DNA from: CAZJNX01 sp964547415
GTDB taxonomy: Bacteria > Pseudomonadota > Alphaproteobacteria > Rhizobiales > Amorphaceae
NCBI GenBank assembly: GCA_964547415.1
Contig: CAZJNX010000003.1
Span: 1 to 49,729, forward strand
Direction: 5' to 3'
DNA length: 49,729 bases
Both the position numbers and the translations under genes were made by a program. Numbering within the stretch: position 1 is the first letter of the stretch; each line of letters starts with the position of its first letter. Positions 34,447 through 42,801 of this stretch are shown here, piece by piece. The notes beneath the pieces are model-generated. The model saw only the letters and a list, made by a program, of their open reading frames with translations. It did not search any database and was not told the origin of the DNA.

Positions 34447-35955
34447 TCAGGCCGCCCGGCCGCCGGCCAGCGCGATCAGGAGGCGGGTGCCGAAGCCCGC
34501 GCAGCCCTCGACGTGGATGCCCGCGTCCGCCTCGCTCCAGGCGACGCCGGCGATGTCGATGTGCGCCCAGGGCACGTCGCCGACGAAGCGGGCGAGGAAA
34601 AGGGACGACAGGATCCCGTCGGGCCGGCCCACCGGCGCGCAGTTCACCGTGTCGGCGACGCCGGAGGCCAGCATCCGCCGGTAGGGCTCGTGGAGCGGGA
34701 GCGGCCAGACGAGCTCTCCCGTCGCCCGGCCGGCCGCCCGCACGCGCTCCACGAGAGCCCCGTCGTTCCCGACGACGCCCGCGATGTCCGGCCCCAACGC
34801 CCGGGCGACCGATCCCGTGAGCGTCGCGACGTCGAGGATGGCGTCCGGCGTCTCCTCCGCCGCGAGGACGAGCCCGTCGGCCATCACCAGGCGGCCCTCC
34901 GCGTCGGTGTCCATCACCTCCACGGTGGTGCCGTCGCGGATGTGGAGGACGTCGCCGAGGCCGATGGCGGTGCCCGAGGGCATGTTGTCGGTGCACATGA
35001 GGAAGGCGGTGACGGCGACGGGCGCGCCCGTCTCGGCGAGGGCCGAGACGGCGGCGAGGATCGCCGCGGCGCCCGCCATGTCGTTCTTCATCTGCGCGTG
35101 GACCGGGTCGGACGGCTTCAGGCTGATGCCGCCCGAATCGTACATGAGCCCCTTGCCCACCAGCGCCAGGCGCTCGCGCGCCGCGCCCGCCGGGCGCCAG
35201 TCGAGGCGGATCATGCGCGGCGGCTCGGCGCTGCCGCGGCTCACCCCGAGGAGGCCGCCGCAGCCCATCCCGGCAAGCCGCGTCTCGTCGAAAACCTCCA
35301 CCTCGAAGCCCTTCCTCGCACCGAGGGCGACGGCGAAGTCCGCGAGCCGCGAGGCGGACAGGTGGCTGTGGGGCGTGTTCGACAGGTCCCGCGCGAGCAT
35401 CTGCGCGGCGGCGGCGACGCGTCCGGCCGTCGAGCCCGCGCGCGCGGCCTCCGGCGCGCCCGGCCACTCGAGCGCGAGGGCGGCGACCGGCTTGCCCCGG
35501 GGCTCGGGGCGCAGCCGGTCGTAGGCGTAGCGGGCGAGGAGCACCCCCTCCACGAGCGCCTGCGCCGCCGCCCCCGGCTCGACCTCGCCCGTGCTCCCGC
35601 CGTCGATCGCGATGGCGAGCGTGTCGTGGGCCGACGCGGCCCGCGCGAAGGCGGCGGCGGCGTCCCTGAGGGCGTTCGCGTCGCGCCGTTCCGCCGCCCC
35701 CGTGCCGAAGGCGACGAGGAGGGGACCCTCGGCCGTCGGAACGGGGAGCGTGGCGCCGGGGCTGCCGTCGAAGCCGGCGGCCGCCAGCCGCTCGCGGGAA
35801 AGGCCGAGCCGTTCGGGCACCGGGCCGTCGGCGGCCACGGGAACGCCGACGGCGCCCGCCCCGCCCGCGCCGGGCTCCACCACCTTCACCGTCAGCCGGT
35901 CCATCGCCGCGAGCGACGGCGCGATGGCGAGAATGTCCTGCGAAGCAACGTTCAT
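34447..35955 (-). CDS. Leucyl aminopeptidase, M17 family
   Basis: The protein has 502 residues, cytosolic. The C-terminal catalytic domain keeps every key residue: K268 and D273 in VGKGLMYDSGG, K280, D292 in MKNDM, and D351, E353 and R355 in DTDAEGRL. These bind two metal ions and the bicarbonate site. The signature starts with Asp instead of the usual Asn (NTDAEGRL), a mild variation. It removes N-terminal residues from short peptides. It follows the YfcC-type carrier by 32 nt and is co-transcribed with it, suggesting uptake of a peptide or amino acid coupled to hydrolysis. Confidence 0.93.
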   Translation of the reverse strand: MNVASQDILAIAPSLAAMDRLTVKVVEPGAGGAGAVGVPVAADGPVPERLGLSRERLAAAGFDGSPGATLPVPTAEGPLLVAFGTGAAERRDANALRDAAAAFARAASAHDTLAIAIDGGSTGEVEPGAAAQALVEGVLLARYAYDRLRPEPRGKPVAALALEWPGAPEAARAGSTAGRVAAAAQMLARDLSNTPHSHLSASRLADFAVALGARKGFEVEVFDETRLAGMGCGGLLGVSRGSAEPPRMIRLDWRPAGAARERLALVGKGLMYDSGGISLKPSDPVHAQMKNDMAGAAAILAAVSALAETGAPVAVTAFLMCTDNMPSGTAIGLGDVLHIRDGTTVEVMDTDAEGRLVMADGLVLAAEETPDAILDVATLTGSVARALGPDIAGVVGNDGALVERVRAAGRATGELVWPLPLHEPYRRMLASGVADTVNCAPVGRPDGILSSLFLARFVGDVPWAHIDIAGVAWSEADAGIHVEGCAGFGTRLLIALAGGRAA

Positions 35956-35987
35956 GGTCGTGCGTCTCCGTCGATCGGTCTTGTCGG

Positions 35988-37544
35988 TCAGAACACTGCG
36001 CCCGCCACCAGGACGGCGAGGATGATCGCAAGCAGGATGCCCCAGAGCGGCAGGATGAAGCGGACGTACTGGTCGAAGCCCACCTTCGCGAGCGCGAGGC
36101 CGGCGATGAGGAGCGCGTTCGTCGGCAGGATCAGGAGGAGCCAGCCGCCCGCCGCCGACCAGGTGGTCAAGACGAGGGAGCGGTCGATGCCGGCGAAGTC
36201 CCCGAGCGGGGCGAGGATCGGCATGACGAGCGCGGTGCCCGCCGAGCCGCCGCCCACGAGGAAGGCGAGCGGCAGGGCCGCGAAGAAGGTGAGCACCGTG
36301 AAGCCCACGGAGGAGGTGCCCGCCACGAGCCCCTCCATGGCGTTCAGCACGGTGTCGATCGTCTGCGTGTTGTTCATGACGACCGAGATCCCGCGGGCGA
36401 CGACGACGAGGAAGGCGGGGCCGGTGAAGTCCACCACGCCCTTGATGAAGGCGCGCGCCATCTCCGGCTCGCCGAGGCGGCCGACGAGACCGACCACGAT
36501 CGCCATCACGAAGAACAGGGCCGTCAGCTCAGGCAACCACCAGCCGAGCTCCCAGAAGAAGGGCGAGTTGATGCTCTCGTGGGTGTAGGGATCGACCTGG
36601 TAGTTGCCGAGGATCGCGGCCCAGGGAACGATGGAGAAGGTCAGGAGGACGAAGGTGAAGGCGACGAGGCCGATGATGAGCTTCTGGTTGCCGGTGAGCG
36701 GCGGCGGGGCCTCGGCGTCCTTCTCGACGAGCGCCCGGTCCTCCGGCAGGAGGCCGGAGAGGGAGCGCGCGGGGTCGGCCCGCACCCGCGAGGCGTACCA
36801 AAGGATGTAGAGGATGGTGGCCGCGAGCAAGAGGACGAACAGGATCGTGCGCAGGACGATCCCGTCTCCCAGCGAGATGCCGGCCATGTCCGAGCCGATC
36901 CCCATGACGAACGGGTTCACGGTGGAACCCAGCCGCCCGACGAACGGGGTCACGGTAACGACGGCGACGACCACCATCCGGTCGTAGCCGAGCGCGATCA
37001 TGAGCGGGATCATGAGGGCGTAGAAGCCGAGCGTCTCGTCCGACCAGCTCATCACCGAGCCGAGCACCCCGAACAGCACCGACAGGAGGACGATGAGGAG
37101 GGGCCCCCGGTCGCGGAAGTTGTAGGCGAGGTGGTGGATGCCCCGGTCGAGGGCGCCGGTGGCGAAGACCACCGTCATGAACCCGCCGATGGCGAGGATG
37201 AACAGGAACACCTGCACCGAGCCGAACAGGATGCCGGCGTTGAACGGTCCGACGAGGCCGGTCTGCGGGTCCTGGATGCCGTAAAGGCCGTTCACGGGTG
37301 CGAGCAGGAGCTCGGCCACGCGGTCCGCGAAGTCGAGCGGGGACTCTACCGTGGAGAACGTGCCCGGGATCGGCTGGCCGGCCGCGTTGGTCTCGTACTC
37401 GCCCGCCGGGATGAAGAACGTCGCGATCCACACGGCGACGAGCACGCCGACGAGGATCGTGAGCGGGGAGGGAAACCCGCGCTTCTTGCGTTCCGTCGTC
37501 GTGTGGTCCGCCGCGCCCGCGGCATCGGGTGTCGTCTCGCTCAT
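35988..37544 (-). CDS. YfcC-family integral membrane carrier (DcuC/ArcD-like)
   Basis: The protein has 518 residues and about 12 hydrophobic segments, with a charged cytoplasmic start (ERKKRGFPSPLTILVGVLVAV). The segment IPAGEYETNAAGQPIPGTF is typical of the YfcC family, as are the paired re-entrant regions GSTVNPFVMGIGS and GGGSAGTALVMP. Family members move C4-dicarboxylates, amino acids or peptides; the substrate cannot be told here. Co-transcription with an aminopeptidase favours an amino-acid or peptide role. Start ATG at 37544. The AraC-family regulator is divergent across a 242-bp region. Confidence 0.85.
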   Translation of the reverse strand: MSETTPDAAGAADHTTTERKKRGFPSPLTILVGVLVAVWIATFFIPAGEYETNAAGQPIPGTFSTVESPLDFADRVAELLLAPVNGLYGIQDPQTGLVGPFNAGILFGSVQVFLFILAIGGFMTVVFATGALDRGIHHLAYNFRDRGPLLIVLLSVLFGVLGSVMSWSDETLGFYALMIPLMIALGYDRMVVVAVVTVTPFVGRLGSTVNPFVMGIGSDMAGISLGDGIVLRTILFVLLLAATILYILWYASRVRADPARSLSGLLPEDRALVEKDAEAPPPLTGNQKLIIGLVAFTFVLLTFSIVPWAAILGNYQVDPYTHESINSPFFWELGWWLPELTALFFVMAIVVGLVGRLGEPEMARAFIKGVVDFTGPAFLVVVARGISVVMNNTQTIDTVLNAMEGLVAGTSSVGFTVLTFFAALPLAFLVGGGSAGTALVMPILAPLGDFAGIDRSLVLTTWSAAGGWLLLILPTNALLIAGLALAKVGFDQYVRFILPLWGILLAIILAVLVAGAVF

Positions 37545-37786
37545 CGCATGTCCCGCCGTCGTCCTCGCTCGCGTCGGAGTCGGCCCGCCGCGGGGACAGA
37601 GCGAGTAGGATGCCGGCGCGACGCCCGCGAGCGGTCGCGGACGCGTCGCGAAGCCGTGGAACGTGGTGCGAATGCTTGATGAATGTCATGGTGGACGCGG
37701 GCCGGGGTAGTGACTGTCGAGTCGCGCCGCGGCGGCCTGCCCGTCTGGCGATCTATCATTTTGTTTTCTTCAAGGGCGATCGAGGA
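37545..37786. promoter_or_regulatory. Divergent promoter region, carrier-aminopeptidase operon / AraC regulator
   Basis: A 242-bp gap between divergent genes. The half near the regulator has an AT-rich block (ATCTATCATTTTGTTTTCTT, 37751-37770) followed by AAGGGCGATCGAGGA, the probable ribosome site. By arrangement the AraC protein is likely to bind here and act on the carrier operon (inference). No direct repeats typical of AraC sites were found by eye. Confidence 0.45.
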
Positions 37787-38884
37787 ATGACCTCGCAACA
37801 GTCGAACAACGCCTCTTCGCGCATGCCTCTCGGGGGTGGGCTGGAGCGTTTCGTCGTGTCGGCCGACCGGTTCGAGCGGGCCAATCGGTCCGACGACCGG
37901 TGCGCCTTCTTCGGGCCGGTGGACGAGATCGTCGTTCCCGTTGAAGAACAAGCGTGCGTCCCGGCCGCCGACGAGAACTGGTGGCTCGGCGGGATGCGTC
38001 TGACGCGCAACCGGACGCCGGTGACAGGGCTCGTCCGGACGGCCGACGCCGTGCGGCGGGACGGGCTCGACCATCGCGTGCTGAGGGTGTGCCGACCGGG
38101 CGCGGCCGCGACCGGCGTTGGCGAGGGGGCGTTCCGCAGCGCGCCGCGCCAGCTGGTGCTGGACGATCTCGGGCGGCCCTTCGAGGACTGGTGGGACGCG
38201 TCCGAGTGGGTGACGCTCGACGTGTCCTCGCAGAGCGACCCGGAGCTGTGGCAGGCGCTCGGCGCGCTCCCGCCCGGCCCCCTCCCGGGCGTCGGGGCCG
38301 CCCTCCTCGCCGACTACCTCCTCGCGCTGGCCGACCGGCTGCCCGCCGCCTCGCGCGAGGACCTGCCCGTCCTCGAGGCCATGACGCGGGACCTCGTCCG
38401 CGTGTGCCTCCTGCGCCAGGCGGGCGTACGGCGCGCCGCGCAGGCGAGCCTCGCCGAGGTCCAGCGCGCTCGCGTCGCGGCCGTCGTGCGCCAGCACATC
38501 GGGTCCGCGCGCCTCGGCCCGTCCCGGATCTGCCAGCTGACGGGCATTTCCCGCTCGGCCCTGTACCGCCTGTTCGAGTCCGACGGGGGCGTTGCCGCAT
38601 ACGTCCGCGCCGTCCGCCTCGAGGGCGTCTTGGCGGACCTGTCCGACCGGCGCCTCGACGGCGTGCCGATCGCGCGGCTGGCCGAGCGGTGGGGCTTCCA
38701 CAACGTCGCCGCCTTCAACCGCACCTTCCGTCGCGCCTTCGGCTGCACCCCCGGCGACGTCAGGGCCGGCACCCGCGGCGGCCTGACCGGTGCGCCGGCG
38801 TGCCTCGCCGCGCAGACCGTACCGGAAGCGTCCACGCAGGCCTTCCCCGACCGCCTCCCCGGGCCGGGTTCCGGACCCCCATGA
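37787..38884 (+). CDS. AraC-family transcriptional regulator
   Basis: The product has 365 residues from ATG 37787, preceded by GAGGA. Residues about 40-200 form the AraC_binding_2-type ligand domain. The C-terminal two-helix-turn-helix domain spans about 230-335: first helix pair ICQLTGISRSALYRLFE, second pair IARLAERWGFHNVAAFNRTF followed by RRAFGCTPGDVR, the family signature. The last 30 residues are Pro-rich and without match. It is transcribed away from the YfcC-aminopeptidase operon, its most likely target. Earlier in-frame starts lie in the promoter region and were rejected. Confidence 0.92.
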   Translation: MTSQQSNNASSRMPLGGGLERFVVSADRFERANRSDDRCAFFGPVDEIVVPVEEQACVPAADENWWLGGMRLTRNRTPVTGLVRTADAVRRDGLDHRVLRVCRPGAAATGVGEGAFRSAPRQLVLDDLGRPFEDWWDASEWVTLDVSSQSDPELWQALGALPPGPLPGVGAALLADYLLALADRLPAASREDLPVLEAMTRDLVRVCLLRQAGVRRAAQASLAEVQRARVAAVVRQHIGSARLGPSRICQLTGISRSALYRLFESDGGVAAYVRAVRLEGVLADLSDRRLDGVPIARLAERWGFHNVAAFNRTFRRAFGCTPGDVRAGTRGGLTGAPACLAAQTVPEASTQAFPDRLPGPGSGPP

Positions 38885-39062
38885 CGGGAAGGGGGGCCGC
38901 CAGCCGCCTCGGCGTCCGGAACGGGGAGCACCGATCCCGACGGCTGCTCCATCGACAGGTCGCCGTCGCGCGCGCCGGGGGGCCACGGCGCGCCGTCGTG
39001 GAGGGCGGCGTGAAGACCGGCCTTGTCCGCGGCTGCCCCGGACGCCCCGTGCCCGGGGGCCG

Positions 39063-40757
39063 TCAACCGCTGCGCACGATGCCGGAGAAGGCGGCGACGG
39101 CAAGCAGGCTGAGCGCCCAGCCCGCGATGGTGAGGGCGTAGGTCATCTGCTTCAGGATACGGCCGAAGGGGACGCGGGTGTCGGGCGCCCAGTAGGCCCG
39201 CTGGCCCGTGTCGAGGGCGGGCAGCATGGTGTCGACGGCGAACATGAAGGCGTTGAACTTCGGGTAGCTCGCCGCCTCGGGCTGGCCGCGCCAGCAGTCG
39301 AGCTGGGACTGGCCGGGCGCCGCCAGCCCCGCCCGCGCCGCGTCCACGGACGTCAGCTGTACCCGATCGTCCCGGCCCACCCCGCACAGCACCCACTCGG
39401 GCGAGCGCAGGATCACCGCCACGTTGGGGCGGATGGCATCCCGCGCCTCTCCCACCGCGAGGAGCGAGGCGCCCACGATCCACAGGGCTGCGAGCCACGC
39501 GAACACCCGCTGGACCTTGAGCCCGTAGCCGACCGTGACGCCGAGGAGGCCGTCGACCGCGCGCAGGGCGCGGCGCAGGAGGGGCGAGCGGGTCCGCGCC
39601 CGCCGCGCCTGCCGCTGCAGGCGCTCCTTCTCGAACAGGACCCGGCAGGCGTCCTCCGTGTGGCCCATGGCGCCGAGCACGCGGGCGAGCTCCTCGTAGG
39701 GCTGGGGCCAGAAGTCGTCGTCGAAGCGCCGCGGGTCCTGCAGGGCGAGCCAGCCGAGGCGCGTGCCGGCATCGACGGGGGCGGACAGGATGCCGTCGTA
39801 GACACAGCGGTTGAGGGCGAGGTCGCCGGGCGCGGGCCAGCTCTGCGGGGCGTCGACCAGGTAGCCGAGGCGGGCGCCGTTGAGCGCGAGGAGCCCGTCG
39901 ATCCGCGTCCCCTCCCTCAGGATGAAGGCGCTCGCCACGCGCGCGCGGGCGAAGGACAGGGCGATCCTCCCCGGCGCCGACAGGTGCGCCAAGGACAGGT
40001 CGGCGTCGCCGCCGATGCGCGCGCCCTCGAAGACGGCCTCGCCGCGCAGTCTCGCCTGGCGCAGGACCACGTCGCCGACCGTCTCGAGCCCGTCGCCGTC
40101 GAGCGCCCGCGCCTCGGGCCGCGCGACCTCGAGCCCCGTTGCCTCCAGGTCGCCACCGAGACGGGCGTTCGCCAGCACGAGGCCGCCGGCAAGGCGCGCG
40201 CCCCTCAGCGTCATGGAGCCGCCGGCGGCGAACCCGGTCAGGTCCAGCGACACCGCCTCCTCGCCCGGTCCGATCGCGGCGTCGTCGGCATGAAGGCCGC
40301 CGCCCAGCCGGGCGCCCGGCAGGAACGCCGTGCCGCCGATCGCCGCGCGGCGCAGGGTGACGTCGCCGCGGGCCTCGAGCCGCTCGGCGAACAGGCCCGG
40401 CATCGCCGACCCGTCGAGGTAGAGGGTGTCGACCACGGCCGAGCGCAGCACCGGCGCGGCCGAGAAGCGGCAGTCGACGAGGCCGATGTCGCGCGGGATG
40501 CGGCAGCCCTCGAGGTCGAGCCCGCCGTCGATGAAGGCGCCGACGAGGCGGATGCCCTTCTCGTGGATGCGCGGTGCGTCCGGTCCGCCGAGCAGGAGAA
40601 AGCGCAGGAGCGAGGCCCGGATGCGGCGGGCGGGATCGGGGGCCTCGGGCCGCGAGCCGTCGCCGACGCGGTCGAAGACGCCCTCGTCGAGCCCGGCGAG
40701 GAGGACCCGCTCGGCCGGGCCGAGGGGCCCGAACTCCTCCAGGGTGCGCCGGCTCAC
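39063..40757 (-). CDS. Beta-helix repeat protein with C-terminal membrane anchor
   Basis: The protein has 564 residues, with GTG start. Residues about 65-320 are repeats of the pentapeptide/beta-helix kind, with short units such as LRGARLAGGL, LANARLGGDL and FEGARIGGDA. Two membrane segments lie near the C-terminus (VFAWLAALWIVGASLLAV and ALTIAGWALSLLAVAAF), separated by a loop with PKFNAFMFAVDTMLPALD. Similar proteins are annotated as pentapeptide-repeat or membrane-associated proteins without known activity. The repeat domain should be cytoplasmic or membrane-lining. No operon partner: both neighbours face other ways or are distant. Confidence 0.78.
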   Translation of the reverse strand: MSRRTLEEFGPLGPAERVLLAGLDEGVFDRVGDGSRPEAPDPARRIRASLLRFLLLGGPDAPRIHEKGIRLVGAFIDGGLDLEGCRIPRDIGLVDCRFSAAPVLRSAVVDTLYLDGSAMPGLFAERLEARGDVTLRRAAIGGTAFLPGARLGGGLHADDAAIGPGEEAVSLDLTGFAAGGSMTLRGARLAGGLVLANARLGGDLEATGLEVARPEARALDGDGLETVGDVVLRQARLRGEAVFEGARIGGDADLSLAHLSAPGRIALSFARARVASAFILREGTRIDGLLALNGARLGYLVDAPQSWPAPGDLALNRCVYDGILSAPVDAGTRLGWLALQDPRRFDDDFWPQPYEELARVLGAMGHTEDACRVLFEKERLQRQARRARTRSPLLRRALRAVDGLLGVTVGYGLKVQRVFAWLAALWIVGASLLAVGEARDAIRPNVAVILRSPEWVLCGVGRDDRVQLTSVDAARAGLAAPGQSQLDCWRGQPEAASYPKFNAFMFAVDTMLPALDTGQRAYWAPDTRVPFGRILKQMTYALTIAGWALSLLAVAAFSGIVRSG

Positions 40758-41014
40758 GGCCGCCGCCGGACGGCGTGCGGGGCCGCGGTGCCCTTACCGG
40801 TCGCGGGCCGCCCGCCGCCTGCGCCCCCGGGGCCTTCCCGCCGGATCCCGCGGCCGTGCCCCCCGTGCCGGACGGGTTGCGCTTCCCGCCCGCGAGGGGC
40901 GGGCACCCGGACGACCGCGGCAGCTCCCGGCGCTTCGGGGCGCGCCGTCCCGCCCGCGCGGGCCCGGGCGCCGCCGCGGTCGTCCTCGACACGCCGACCA
41001 TGGGAGACCTTGCG

Positions 41015-41326
41015 ATGAAACATCTTTCTCTCCCCGGCCTGTTCGCGGCCGCTGTCCTCGCGCTGACGCCGCCGGCCACCAGCCTCGCGGCCGACTGCCG
41101 GCAGATGCGCGCCGCCGAGCCGGCCGATGCCATCTGGACATGCCGGGTGTCCTGCACACTGGGCGCGGCGGACGTGACGGCAAACCGGTGCTTCCTGTCG
41201 TCCGACGCGGGCTTCCGCTGGATGCAGCGGGAATCCGGCCGCGCCACCGGCCACATCCGGCAGGGCAACTGCGACAACGGGTGCCGGACCATGCGCGACC
41301 GGGACCGGGTGCGCCAGCAGGGCTGA
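41015..41326 (+). CDS. Small Cys-rich exported protein of unknown function
   Basis: The protein has 103 residues. The ATG at 41015 has GGGAGA nine nt upstream. A signal peptide (about 1-23, TSLAA-DC) is followed by about 80 residues with six Cys (motifs DC, WTCRVSC, NRC, GNCDNGC), which suggests three disulfides in the periplasm or outside. No family is recognised. The spacing of the Cys is not that of a cytochrome (no CxxCH). Alone on its strand between two leftward genes. Confidence 0.7.
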   Translation: MKHLSLPGLFAAAVLALTPPATSLAADCRQMRAAEPADAIWTCRVSCTLGAADVTANRCFLSSDAGFRWMQRESGRATGHIRQGNCDNGCRTMRDRDRVRQQG

Positions 41327-41388
41327 GGCTTCGTCCGGCGGCGGCGCGGCCCGCCGCCGGATCTCCGCCGCCGCGCGGCCCGGGCGCC

Positions 41389-42771
41389 TCACCGGGCGAG
41401 GGCGTCGAGGATCCGGGCCCAGGAGCGGATGCCCTTGTGGAAGCTTTCAAGGTCGTACTTCTCGTTGGGGCTGTGGATGCGGTCGTCCGACAGGCCGAAG
41501 CCCGCCATCACCACGTCCATGCCGAGCTTCTCCCGGATGTCCGTCGCCACCGGGATGGAGCCGCCCGAGCCGATGAAGACGGCGGGCCTGCCCCACTCCT
41601 CGGTGAGGGCGTCCCGCGTCTTCGCGAAGGCGGGGGCGGCGGTGTCGAACACCACCGCCCGGCCCGCGCCGTGGGCGATGAACTCCACGCGGCAGTCCTC
41701 CGGCACGCGCGCGCGCACGAAGGCGCGGAAGGCCTCGCGGATCGCGTGGGGGTCCTGGTCGAACACGAGGCGGAAGGAGATCTTGGCCGAGGCGAGGGCC
41801 GGGATCACGGTCTTGAAGCCGTCGCCCTGATAGCCCCCGCCCATGCCGTTCACCTGGGCGCTCGGCCGCGACCAGACCTGTTCCAGCGCCGAGCGGTCCT
41901 TCTCGCCCGCGGGCACCTTCAGACCGATCTCGCCGAGGAAGGTCGCGACGTCGAAGCCGAGCCCCTGCCACTGGCGGGCGAGCGCCTCGGGAAGGTCCGG
42001 CACGCCCTCGTAGAAGCCGGGGATCGCCACGCGCCCGTTCGCGTCGTGGAGGTCGGCGACGATGCGGGCGACGACGTGGTTGGGGTTCGCCGCGGCCGAG
42101 CCGTAGAAGCCCGAGTGGAGGTCCCGGTCGGCGGCGTGGATGACGATCTCCTCCGCGCACAGGCCGCGCAGCATGGTGGTGATCGCAGGCGTTTCCCGGT
42201 CCCACATGTTGGTGTCGCAGATGAGGGCGACGTCCGCCTTCAGCTCCTGCGCGTTGGCGTCGAGGAAGGGGGGCAGGTTCACGCCGCCCGATTCCTCCTC
42301 GCCCTCCAGCAGGATCGTGAGGGGGATCGGCAGGCGCCCCGCGACCGCCTTCCACGCCCGGCAGGCCTCCACGAAGGTCATGAGCTGGCCCTTGTCGTCG
42401 GCCGCTCCGCGCCCTCGGATCTCCTTCGTCCCGTCCGGCCGGGTGTGGATCGCGGGGGCGAACGGGTCGTCCTCCCAAAGCGCCAGCGGGTCGACCGGCT
42501 GCACGTCGTAATGGCCGTAGAAAAGGGCCGACGGGCCGTTCCCCGACCGGTCGTGGCCGACCACCATCGGGTGGCCGGGCGTGTCACGGACCGCGGCCTC
42601 GAAGCCGATCGAGGAAAGGTCCGCCGCGTGCCACTCGGCGCACGCGCGGGTTTCGGCGGCGAAGGCGGGGTCGGTGGAGATGGAGCGCATCCGGAGCGTC
42701 TGGAACAGCCGCTCGAGGGACGCCTCGAGGTCGGCGTCGATCCGGGAGACGACGGCCTGAAGGTCCGACAT
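41389..42771 (-). CDS. M20-family dipeptidase / amidohydrolase
   Basis: The protein has 460 residues. Metal-site motifs of the M20 family are complete: YGHYDVQP (H87, D89), RGAADDKGQ (D125), EGEEESGG (156-163), CDTN, and the C-terminal HSPNEKYD. The length and the motif YGHYDVQPVDP place it in the carnosinase/CNDP-like branch that cleaves dipeptides and related amides. It lies 30 nt after the AbgT-type transporter and is transcribed with it, so the likely task is hydrolysis of what the transporter brings in, e.g. p-aminobenzoyl-glutamate or dipeptides (inference). The enzyme is not a classic AbgA/AbgB by its motifs. Confidence 0.92.
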   Translation of the reverse strand: MSDLQAVVSRIDADLEASLERLFQTLRMRSISTDPAFAAETRACAEWHAADLSSIGFEAAVRDTPGHPMVVGHDRSGNGPSALFYGHYDVQPVDPLALWEDDPFAPAIHTRPDGTKEIRGRGAADDKGQLMTFVEACRAWKAVAGRLPIPLTILLEGEEESGGVNLPPFLDANAQELKADVALICDTNMWDRETPAITTMLRGLCAEEIVIHAADRDLHSGFYGSAAANPNHVVARIVADLHDANGRVAIPGFYEGVPDLPEALARQWQGLGFDVATFLGEIGLKVPAGEKDRSALEQVWSRPSAQVNGMGGGYQGDGFKTVIPALASAKISFRLVFDQDPHAIREAFRAFVRARVPEDCRVEFIAHGAGRAVVFDTAAPAFAKTRDALTEEWGRPAVFIGSGGSIPVATDIREKLGMDVVMAGFGLSDDRIHSPNEKYDLESFHKGIRSWARILDALAR

Positions 42772-42801
42772 CGTCTTGTCTCGCTTCTGGGGGGCGGGCG
42801 C

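Noticed and set aside
37529..37786. Upstream start for the AraC regulator
   Set aside because: The added residues are Arg/Ser-rich and overlap the promoter region and the 5' end of the divergent carrier gene; the ATG at 37787 has GAGGA in front.
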